From an uncultured Bacilli bacterium (GTDB lineage: Bacteria > Bacillota_I > Bacilli_A > RF39 > UBA660): a stretch of 27,884 bases of DNA. The notes below the pieces were generated by a model that saw nothing but the letters and a program-made list of their open reading frames with translations, was not told the DNA's origin and ran no database searches. A program made the position numbers and the translations under genes. Location of the stretch: contig CAJUNF010000018.1 of the NCBI GenBank assembly GCA_910587775.1, positions 1 to 27,884 on the forward strand, read 5' to 3'. Shown here one piece after another: positions 9,041 through 14,999 of this stretch (position 1 is its first letter; each line of letters begins with the position of its first letter).

Positions 9041-9780
9041 TCATCCCTCACTTCTGTAATGTATTTCCAATATTTTTTTGGCATAAAATTCATACGACAG
9101 CGCTCATTTTTTCGTTCTTTAATTCCAATTTTTTGATAAAATGTTTTCCATAAAGATTCAAATTCTTGTTCTTCAGAACTTTGATTTTTGGTATACAAAT
9201 GAAAGTTTTCTTCTGGTATTAATATAAAGCTTTTTTTGTTATAGCAACTATAAATTTTTCTTCTTACATCTTTAATAATCCAATATTCTTGATTTAAACG
9301 TTTTTGAAAATGTATAGATAAATCAAAAATAATATTATTTTCTGGTTCCATTTCTGCATATAAAATGCGATTTTCTAATTCTTTAAATCTCAAAAACCCT
9401 TTCATTTTATGAATCTCATGAAATACATATTGTCCTACTTTTAGAACTTTTCTCACACACTTTAAATTTCTTTGATAGCCAATCCTATTACGATATTTTA
9501 AACCATTTTTTAAATAATAATACATAATAAGCTCTTTATGCTCTTCTTCTGATAAAAAAACATAATATAACAAACGAAAATTATAATATCCTAATCCTTC
9601 TATCAGTTTAGGAATTATTTGTTCTTCATTTGAAACATTAAGATTTATTATTTCTTCTAACAAATTAGGATTATATTGCTGATTCTTTATATTGTATGGA
9701 GTAATTTGATGTTTAAATAAATATGCTATAAGAGTTAATAAATTTAGAAAACTTCCATCATATAAATATACTAAATTCAT
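9034..9780 (-). CDS. DUF4130/TIGR03915-type putative DNA-repair partner protein
   Basis: 248 residues starting MNLVYLYDGSFLNLLTLI, followed by a helical domain with GYYNFRLLYYVFLSEEEH and a long basic C-terminal half (RKVLKVGQYVFHEIHKMKGFLRF). This matches the family found next to the radical SAM protein of TIGR03916; some members are fused to uracil-DNA glycosylase domains. The gene overlaps its partner by ATGA (9777-9780), consistent with a complex or shared pathway. The role, DNA or nucleic-acid repair/modification, is inferred from that association in the literature and is not biochemically certain. No glycosylase domain is present here. Confidence 0.75.
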   Translation of the reverse strand: MNLVYLYDGSFLNLLTLIAYLFKHQITPYNIKNQQYNPNLLEEIINLNVSNEEQIIPKLIEGLGYYNFRLLYYVFLSEEEHKELIMYYYLKNGLKYRNRIGYQRNLKCVRKVLKVGQYVFHEIHKMKGFLRFKELENRILYAEMEPENNIIFDLSIHFQKRLNQEYWIIKDVRRKIYSCYNKKSFILIPEENFHLYTKNQSSEEQEFESLWKTFYQKIGIKERKNERCRMNFMPKKYWKYITEVRDEL

Positions 9781-10988
9781 TTAAATAACCTCAGTTGTTG
9801 ATAACTTTTTTTCTCAGGCTCTTTTTCTTCTAATATTAGATTTGTTTCAATAAAATTCTTTTTAAAATAATGAGGATCTGTAAAATATTTACCATCACAC
9901 AATATAAAATATTTTGCACGTTTTATTACCACTCCCATTCTTTTTAAATCTTCAAGTCTTAAAGTAAAATATTTGCGAGATGATATAATTCTCTTGGCAC
10001 TTTTTACTCCTATTCCTGGGATTTTTAATAAATCAAAATAAGAGCACTTATTAATTTCTTTTGGAAATTCTTTTAAATTACGAAGAGCATAATCTGCTTT
10101 AGGATCTAATAAAATATTAAAATTAGGATGTTGTTCATTTAGTAAATCTTTTACTTTGTAATTGTAATAACGAAGTAGCCAATCTGCTTGATAAAGTCGA
10201 TTTTCTCTTTTTAATGGTGGTTCTTTTAATTGTGGTAGTAAACGATCATTGTTTACAGGTACGTATGCTGAGTAAAAAACTCTTTTTAATTTAAATTGTT
10301 CATAAAGATTTGCACTTTTAGTTAATATATTAAAATCTGTTTCTTTTGTAGCACCAATAATCATTTGAGTACTTTGGCCAGCTGGAACATATTTTTTGCT
10401 ATGATTTTCTTTTACATAATTCATAATTTCAGAAACTTTTTGGCTATTTTTATTGGGTGCTAATAACTTTAATCCTTCATTTGTTGGTAGCTCTATATTA
10501 GCACTTAAACGATCTACTAATTTTCCTAACTCTTTTAGTAGTTTCTCACTTGCACCAGGTATTGCTTTAGCATGGATATAGCCATAAAAGTGGTACTTAT
10601 TTCGTAAAAGAGAAACTGTTTCAATCATTTTTTCCATTGTATAATCTGGATTTTTTATTATTCCTGAACTTAAAAATAATCCTTCGATATAATTTCTCCT
10701 ATAAAAATTTATAGTAATTTTACATATTTCTTCGGGTGTAAAAATAGCTCTTGGAATATTATTGCTTTTTCGATTTAAGCAATATTTACAATCAAAAATA
10801 CAACAATTCGTCATTAAAATTTTTAAAAGAGAAATGCATCTTCCATCACTTGCAAATGAGTGACATATACCTGAAATTGAAGTTGTGCCAAGTCCAGTTT
10901 TATTTTTTCTAGAACTTCCACTTGAAGAGCAAGAGGCATCATACTTTGCGCTATCTACTAAAATTTTTAATTTTTCTTGTAGTTCCAT
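9777..10988 (-). CDS. Radical SAM putative DNA modification/repair protein (TIGR03916 type)
   Basis: 403 residues from ATG at 10988, reading MELQEKLKILVDSAKYDASC; the frame is open further upstream but this start fits the family and lies 17 bp from the -10. The 4Fe-4S-binding C-x3-C-x2-C appears as CCIFDCKYC, within LLKILMTNCC. Later motifs are SANIELPTNEG, QSTQMIIGAT and a C-terminal helix-hairpin-helix, LLKIPGIGVKSAKRI, expected to bind DNA. It is coupled to the DUF4130 gene. The chemistry is unknown for the family; the HhH and partner point to nucleic acid. Confidence 0.85.
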   Translation of the reverse strand: MELQEKLKILVDSAKYDASCSSSGSSRKNKTGLGTTSISGICHSFASDGRCISLLKILMTNCCIFDCKYCLNRKSNNIPRAIFTPEEICKITINFYRRNYIEGLFLSSGIIKNPDYTMEKMIETVSLLRNKYHFYGYIHAKAIPGASEKLLKELGKLVDRLSANIELPTNEGLKLLAPNKNSQKVSEIMNYVKENHSKKYVPAGQSTQMIIGATKETDFNILTKSANLYEQFKLKRVFYSAYVPVNNDRLLPQLKEPPLKRENRLYQADWLLRYYNYKVKDLLNEQHPNFNILLDPKADYALRNLKEFPKEINKCSYFDLLKIPGIGVKSAKRIISSRKYFTLRLEDLKRMGVVIKRAKYFILCDGKYFTDPHYFKKNFIETNLILEEKEPEKKSYQQLRLFK

Positions 10989-11004
10989 GGCATCACCTGA
11001 AATT

Positions 11005-11033
11005 ATTATATCCATAATTTCGCGAACTATCAA
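11005..11033 (-). promoter_or_regulatory. Promoter of the radical SAM - DUF4130 - chaperonin operon
   Basis: On the minus strand TTGATA (complement of 11028-11033) is separated by exactly 17 bp from a perfect TATAAT (complement of 11005-11010), placed properly upstream of the ATG at 10988. The transcript leader would be very short. Confidence 0.75.
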
Positions 11034-11044
11034 ACAAAAGTTTG
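11031..11044. promoter_or_regulatory. LexA-like palindrome over the -35 element
   Basis: CAAACAAAAGTTTG is a perfect CAAAC-N4-GTTTG palindrome whose end overlaps the -35 of the minus-strand promoter. Its shape resembles the Firmicute SOS box (GAAC-N4-GTTC) with a symmetrical G-to-A change. A repressor site is inferred; identity with a LexA box is uncertain. Confidence 0.4.
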
Positions 11045-11053
11045 TCTTTGAGG

Positions 11054-11082
11054 TTGGAAATTTTTTTAAGAAATGGTATAAA
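11054..11082 (+). promoter_or_regulatory. Promoter of the tocopherol-cyclase-like gene
   Basis: TTGGAA at 11054-11059 and TATAAA at 11077-11082 with a 17-bp spacer, 27 bp before the ATG at 11110. It is divergent from the radical SAM promoter, and the LexA-like palindrome lies 10 bp upstream of its -35. Confidence 0.5.
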
Positions 11083-11109
11083 TAATATTTTTTTAAATAT
11101 ATATTAATT

Positions 11110-12063
11110 ATGAATAAATTATATTGCATTAAAAATCAAGAAGAATTTCAAGGTCAAAAATATCTTTTAAAAGCAAAAGATTATTTTGAAGGATGGTATT
11201 TTAAAATTGTAGGAAATAATGGATCGGTAGCAATTATTCCTGGCATAAATCTAAATAGTAAAAAGAAAAAAGCTTTTATCCAACTTATTATTAATGATCA
11301 ATCTTATTATATTCACTTCGATATGAAGGATTTTAAAGTTCATTACCGACCTTTTCAAATACAGATTGGAAATAATTACTTTTCAGAAGAAAAAATTTCT
11401 CTTCAAATAGAAGATATTAGTAATGATCTTTATTTAACTGGAGAAATTCAATTTTCCCATCAACAAAGAATCAAAAAAAATTTCTATTACCCTAATATTA
11501 TGGGGCCTTATTCTTATTTACCATTTATGGAGTGCAACCATGCCATTATAAATATTAAAAATACTACCCATGGATCTTTAACAGTTAATGAAGAAATATT
11601 AAATTTTGATTCAGGTATAGGATATATTGAAAAAGATTGGGGAACTTCTTTTCCAGAAAAATATATTTGGTGTCAAGGTAATAATTTTCAAACACAATCT
11701 GCTAGTTTTATGCTAGCAATTGCAACTGTACCATTATTCTTTTTCAAAATGAGAGGTCTTATTTGTATCTTAAATTATCAAAATAAGGAATATCGATTTG
11801 CAACTTACAATTTCGCTAAAATCAAAAAATTCAAAGCAAATGATAATGAAGTCAATATTACATTAAAAAAAGGAAAATATACTTTAACAATTAAATGTTT
11901 TTGTAATTCTTCTCAAAAATTAGTTGCTCCAGTATGCGGGAAAATGGAAAAAGAAATCTTAGAGAGTATAAGTGCATCTATGTCTGTTACTTTACGAAAA
12001 AAGGATCAAATTATATTCTCAGATACTTGTGAAAATTGTGGATTAGAAATCGTTAGTGAATAA
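11110..12063 (+). CDS. Tocopherol-cyclase-family protein
   Basis: 317 residues. Motifs YFEGWYFK (about 26-33), GSVAIIPGI, IMGPYSYLPFMECNHAI and GYIEKDWGTSFPEKYIWCQGN are the diagnostic blocks of the bacterial relatives of plant tocopherol cyclase VTE1. No signal peptide or membrane helix is visible. Gut Firmicutes do not make tocopherol, so the actual substrate, probably a lipid or isoprenoid, is unknown. No obvious ribosome-binding site precedes the ATG. It is monocistronic, ending at a strong terminator. The family call is firm, the reaction is not. Confidence 0.8.
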   Translation: MNKLYCIKNQEEFQGQKYLLKAKDYFEGWYFKIVGNNGSVAIIPGINLNSKKKKAFIQLIINDQSYYIHFDMKDFKVHYRPFQIQIGNNYFSEEKISLQIEDISNDLYLTGEIQFSHQQRIKKNFYYPNIMGPYSYLPFMECNHAIINIKNTTHGSLTVNEEILNFDSGIGYIEKDWGTSFPEKYIWCQGNNFQTQSASFMLAIATVPLFFFKMRGLICILNYQNKEYRFATYNFAKIKKFKANDNEVNITLKKGKYTLTIKCFCNSSQKLVAPVCGKMEKEILESISASMSVTLRKKDQIIFSDTCENCGLEIVSE

Positions 12064-12067
12064 ACGC

Positions 12068-12108
12068 TAAAAAAACTTACAAGCATTAGTCTCTGTAAGT
12101 TTTTTTAT
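12068..12108 (+). terminator. Rho-independent terminator
   Basis: AAAAAACTTAC (12070-12080), a 14-base loop, then GTAAGTTTTTT (12095-12105) directly after the stop of the tocopherol-cyclase-like gene. The A- and T-rich flanks make it potentially bidirectional. Confidence 0.85.
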
Positions 12109-12124
12109 GGAATTTTTTCTTTTT

Positions 12125-12520
12125 TTATTTTATTAATTTCATTTCAATATTATTATCCCTTATATAATTAGTTTTTTTCCCAAAAATATTAGTTAAAATA
12201 TTTTTATTATAAAAGTCGTTTTCTTTTAGCATATCTATAAAGGAAGGAAAATCATATTCTGCAAAGAAGCAACATAAATTTAATATTTCTTTTTCATTTT
12301 TTTATATTGCCATCTTTAAACTTAAATATAAATACAAAATCTTTTCCTAAATATTCATTCCAATAACCTACCTCTAAATTTTCAATTATAAATGTTTCAT
12401 AGAATTCTATCTTATCATTAGGAAATTTTATACCTAATCATCATCTATTTCTTCGATAATAAACCCATTAACCTTTAATTTTTTTATATTTTTAACACCC
12501 ATTAAATAGCTATAATTCAT
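12125..12520 (-). pseudogene. Hypothetical gene with two frameshifts
   Basis: A good ribosome-binding site (AAAGGAG) precedes ATG at 12520, reading MNYSYLMGVKNIKKLKVNG and then EEIDDD before a stop. Coding resumes in a second frame (IKFPNDKIEFYE, then VGYWNEYLGKDFVFIFKF) and, after an A7 run, in a third (EKEILNLCCFFAEYDFPSF to IEMKLIK, stop at 12125-12127). Joined, this gives about 130 residues of ordinary host-like composition. I do not recognise the family. Two indels in a row make sequencing error less likely than decay, and it lies in a disturbed region. Confidence 0.65.
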
Positions 12521-12544
12521 TAATATTCTCCTTTAGGCTTTTTG

Positions 12545-12760
12545 TCAAGAGAAACTTTTCAAAGGATGGGAAAAATCAAGCTCCGGCATATCCATGATGC
12601 TGTTTGCTTGCAGGAAATTCAGCAATTTCGCCGCGTCCTTGAGGCTATAGATGGATTGGGAAACGCTCAATTTCCCCTCCTGCGCTGTCTGGGCGGTTTT
12701 GGCAGGAGCAAGGCTAATGTTTTGAAATTGTCTGATGGATGATGGTGGAAAAATGGAGCT
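12545..12760 (-). pseudogene. GC-richer fragment, possible relaxase C-terminus remnant
   Basis: An open minus-strand frame ending with TGA at 12545-12547 reads SVSQSIYSLKDAAKLLNF and then LQANSIMDMPELDFSHP. It has no start and no recognisable N-terminal domain. The segment resembles the helical C-terminal part of mobilisation relaxases of clostridial conjugative elements (the 'xFNLKQAAKxLNFL' pattern), an identification from memory and weak. GC content and codon use (GCG, CTG, CTC) differ sharply from neighbours, so it is a foreign fragment. A plus-strand reading of the same stretch has no homology signal and is disregarded. Confidence 0.35.
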
Positions 12761-12806
12761 ATTGTGGTAAACTGGATATGTCTATACAGAAAGGAGGGGC
12801 GAAAAA

Positions 12807-13380
12807 ATGCTCATAGCAAAATTTCAAACTTGCGGTGTTGCTGACGAAATATCAAGAATTGAAAGTCAATACACTATCAAATTCCCAGAGCAATATAAGG
12901 ATTTTCTTTTGCGCTATAATGGGGGGGGGCTACACGCCTAGAACAGAGTTCAAGGCAAAAGGGATTTCGTCAGATGTTAGAGGCTTTTATGGAGTTGGTG
13001 CAGTTGGCTTGTCGGTAAGTCAAGAAATGATTTCATCATGGATATACCAAAAACTATTCCCGATTGCCTGTGACACTTTTGGAAATTACATTCTTCTTTG
13101 CATAACTGGCGCTGAATATGGAAATATCTTTTTCTGCGACCACGAAAAGGGAATGAACCTTTCGTTGATTGCAAAGGATTTTCCATCATTTGTTCGTGCC
13201 TGCAAAAGTGATAAAATACCAGAAGCGGCATTACGCTCCATTGAGGAACGAAAAGCCGCTTTGATTGAAAGAGGGCGAGGCCATATTATTACTCCAGCCC
13301 TCATTGAGATGTGGCAAAAAGAGCTTGATAAATACAGCAATATGCAGCAGGAGGAAGTAACTTTCTCACGTCTTGATTGA
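12807..13380 (+). pseudogene. SUKH (SMI1/KNR4) family protein, frameshifted in a G9 tract
   Basis: ATG at 12807 follows a strong AAAGGAGGGG ribosome-binding site. The frame reads MLIAKFQTCG, EISRIESQYTIKFPEQYKDF and LLRYNGGG, then hits TAG at 12939. After the run of nine Gs (12921-12929) the next frame carries on with YTPRTEFKAKG, FYGVGAVGLS and DTFGNYILLCI to the stop at 13380. Eight Gs would restore about 190 residues. The PxxYKxFLxxYNGG block and the GNYxxL block are typical of SUKH proteins, which include immunity proteins to nuclease and other polymorphic toxins. Base composition is foreign. It could be a true pseudogene, a phase-variable gene, or a sequencing error in the G-run. Confidence 0.7.
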
Positions 13381-13470
13381 TACTTCTCCGCAATCCCGTT
13401 ATCCCTGTATCTTTATTATGATACTAACAGTTTTATCAACGATTGATATAGGATATTTTAGTAATATAAA

Positions 13471-13497
13471 ACTCACACCTAGTGTGAGTGCTTTTTT
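13471..13497. terminator. Bidirectional terminator, ancestral terminator of tRNA-Gly
   Basis: ACTCACAC-CTA-GTGTGAGT is followed by GCTTTTTT on the plus strand, while on the minus strand the same stem is followed by TTTTAT. It abuts attL. Before prophage insertion it would have lain directly after the CCA end of the minus-strand tRNA-Gly gene, so it probably terminated that tRNA. Confidence 0.7.
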
Positions 13498-13516
13498 AAA
13501 TGGAGCAAGTGAGGGT
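13498..13516. repeat. attL, 19-bp prophage attachment core
   Basis: AAATGGAGCAAGTGAGGGT is identical to 23565-23583. It is the 3' end of tRNA-Gly (including CCA) on the minus strand. Beyond it the sequence diverges (TTTCAATCC here, AGTCGAAACC in the intact tRNA), marking the phage side of the junction. Confidence 0.92.
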
Positions 13517-13552
13517 TTTCAATCCATATAAAAAAATCTAGAAAGGATCATT

Positions 13553-13768
13553 TTGACTTATTCAAGTAAAGAATTTAGAAAAAGAAATTATTTTACTTTA
13601 TATGATGAAAACGACAATTTAATCTGTTATTTCAATAATTACGATGAACTAAAAAAAACATATAAACGTGCTTTAAGGAACATTGTAATTGAATTTAAAA
13701 AAACAAAAGATTTTATCAAAATAACAATAAATCAAAAAGAATATAAACTATATACTTTTTGTGATTAG
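13553..13768 (+). CDS. Small hypothetical phage protein (71 aa)
   Basis: Starts at TTG 13553 with AAAGGA five bases upstream, 37 bp inside attL. The product is basic and mixed alpha/beta in appearance, reading SSKEFRKRNYFTLYDENDN and KEYKLYTFCD at the end, without signal peptide or membrane helix. The N-terminal FTLYDENDNLICYFNNYDEL has the look of a short beta-hairpin domain seen in small phage regulators, but I recognise no family. First gene of a plus-strand cassette of four small genes that points into the element, opposite to the structural genes. Confidence 0.65.
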   Translation: MTYSSKEFRKRNYFTLYDENDNLICYFNNYDELKKTYKRALRNIVIEFKKTKDFIKITINQKEYKLYTFCD

Positions 13769-13783
13769 AAAGGAATTAAAAAA

Positions 13784-14071
13784 ATGGAAAATAAAGAAAC
13801 AAAAATTGAATATTTAAGAGACATTTTTTTATCATTAATAGGTGTATTAATTGTAGGAATTATTTGCCTAACAGTTCAAAATTGTAAAAAAATAACATCA
13901 GAAGAAAGAATACAAGTTAAAACAAATGAAGAAATAAAAATGTTAGAATCAAGACTGGAATCAAAAGAAAAAGAAATACAAAAAGAAATTAATCGTTATA
14001 AAACTTTAAAAGAAGATTATTGTACTAACCCAACTAACACGAATTATAAAGAACTATGTAAATACTATTAA
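13784..14071 (+). CDS. Membrane-anchored coiled-coil protein (95 aa)
   Basis: A single hydrophobic helix (residues about 12-33, IFLSLIGVLIVGIICLTV) follows a short charged N-terminus, then a long charged heptad region (about 38-80, EERIQVKTNEEIKMLESRLE) and a short Cys-containing tail. AAAGGAA precedes the ATG by ten bases. The layout resembles small phage spanin-like or superinfection-exclusion proteins, but no homology is recognised. Second gene of the plus-strand cassette, 15 bp after the first. Confidence 0.7.
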   Translation: MENKETKIEYLRDIFLSLIGVLIVGIICLTVQNCKKITSEERIQVKTNEEIKMLESRLESKEKEIQKEINRYKTLKEDYCTNPTNTNYKELCKYY

Positions 14072-14086
14072 TGAAGGTAAGAAAAA

Positions 14087-14239
14087 ATGAAAACAATTGA
14101 TTTAATTATAATGATAACTATTAATTTTATTTTATGGCCAACTACAATTTATCTTTTTAGATCTTTATTTTTACCACCTAAAAACTTAACTTGTAAAGAA
14201 ATTGAAAAAATATTATCAGAAAGGAAAAAAATAAAATGA
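14087..14239 (+). CDS. Small membrane protein (50 aa)
   Basis: ATG at 14087 follows GAAGGTAAG. The product reads MKTIDLIIMITINFILWPTT, with a hydrophobic helix to about residue 27, then a charged tail CKEIEKILSERKKIK. Its TGA (14237-14239) overlaps the ATG of the next gene in the ATGA arrangement, which argues strongly that this short frame is real. Function unknown; probably an inner-membrane protein acting with the coiled-coil membrane protein encoded just upstream. Confidence 0.65.
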   Translation: MKTIDLIIMITINFILWPTTIYLFRSLFLPPKNLTCKEIEKILSERKKIK

Positions 14240-14448
14240 AATATCTCTACGAATATAAATATAAAAATGGTTGCAAAATTGGTGGACATAATTTAGAAGA
14301 AATGCAAACATATAAAGAAATTATTATTTTAAAAGGTACAGATACATTTCCAAATGATGATTATGAACAACACTATTGGGTTACCAAATTAAATATGAAC
14401 AAAATAGAATATCTAAAAATAGAACCTATACAAAAAGACGATGATTAA
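14236..14448 (+). CDS. Small hypothetical phage protein (70 aa)
   Basis: Soluble product beginning MKYLYEYKYKNGCKIGGHN and ending in KKDDD-like acidic residues. AAAGGAAAAAA precedes the start, which overlaps the previous stop. A beta-rich N-terminus followed by a helix is likely; no family recognised. Last gene of the plus-strand cassette, with the terminator stem overlapping its stop codon. Confidence 0.65.
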   Translation: MKYLYEYKYKNGCKIGGHNLEEMQTYKEIIILKGTDTFPNDDYEQHYWVTKLNMNKIEYLKIEPIQKDDD

Positions 14449-14460
14449 ATCGTCTTTTTA
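14432..14460 (+). terminator. Terminator of the plus-strand phage cassette
   Basis: AAAAAGACGAT (14432-14442), a six-base loop containing the start of the TAA stop, then ATCGTCTTTTT (14449-14459). Perfect 11-bp stem ending in T5; symmetrical enough to work in both directions. Confidence 0.88.
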
Positions 14461-14804
14461 TTATTGCTTTTTTTTATCCCTAAAAAAGATAAAAACCACT
14501 TAACCCTATTTGATAGAATAATTACTTTAAATTTTTAATTCCATTCTTTGTTATAATTTTTTTTAAAATCGAGAAATACGGTGAGGTTCCGTATTTCCTT
14601 AACGATTTTTACCAAAAAAATAATACAAATCATTGCATAAAAAACTTAAGTTGTAATCTATAAAGAAAATAACAAACCCCTTTTTTTCACAAGAGAAAAT
14701 GAAAAAAAAGCAACGTGATCTTTTATTCCACGTTACTTGCAATTCGTTCCCATTTTCGCTCCGAACTAGTTGTTCTTAAAAAGAACTAGAAAGGAAAATC
14801 AAAA
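14460..14804. other. Non-coding interval with several hairpins
   Basis: No convincing gene in this stretch. Besides the stem-loop at 14565-14609 it holds AACGTG...CACGTT (14713-14735 region) and GTTCTT-AAA-AAGAAC (about 14772-14786), the latter just before the ribosome-binding site of the 38-aa gene. It is the main gap between the phage cassette and rep. Confidence 0.5.
14565..14609. other. Long stem-loop, candidate replication signal or small RNA
   Basis: Perfect 9-bp stem GAAATACGG / CCGTATTTC with loop TGAGGTT, enclosed by a second 7-bp stem AAAATCG / CGATTTT. TATAAT at 14552-14557 preceded by TTTGT lies just before it, so a plus-strand transcript would start almost at the stem. It lies in the 345-bp non-coding stretch between the cassette and the 38-aa gene, downstream of rep. 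Candidate double- or single-strand origin, packaging hairpin, or attenuator. Confidence 0.5.
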
Positions 14805-14921
14805 ATGTTACAAACAAACGAAACGTTAAGTATCACTTTACTCGATTACTTGTATCAAACATTTAATCTTGTATCTACTTATAAAAATGGATACTTAACT
14901 CTTACTAAAGAAGAAGACTAG
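14805..14921 (+). CDS. Short phage ORF (38 aa)
   Basis: ATG at 14805 has AAAGGAAAA upstream; the product begins MLQTNETLSITLLDYLYQTF and ends in LTKEED. No membrane helix or family recognised. A terminator stem overlaps its stop codon, which together with the ribosome-binding site supports a genuine transcript and translation. It is encoded opposite to rep, just beyond the rep stop codon. It could be a small regulator or a peptide whose mRNA serves as a regulatory RNA. Confidence 0.5.
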   Translation: MLQTNETLSITLLDYLYQTFNLVSTYKNGYLTLTKEED

Positions 14922-14936
14922 TTCTTCTTTCTTTTT
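14907..14936 (+). terminator. Terminator after the 38-aa gene
   Basis: AAAGAAGAA-GACTAG-TTCTTCTTT followed by CTTTTT. The stem spans the TAG stop of the short gene. Confidence 0.75.
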
Positions 14937-14999
14937 AAACTTACCATATTATAGCAAAAATGTCCACTATGAATTGACAAGCACTTTCACGGCATAAAT

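Noticed and set aside
12542..12742. Plus-strand 66-codon frame in the GC-richer patch
   Set aside because: The complementary strand gives a more protein-like sequence; this frame is a shadow of it.
12977..13340. Two minus-strand frames within the SUKH gene
   Set aside because: Both are shadows of the SUKH coding sequence, which has clear family motifs on the plus strand.
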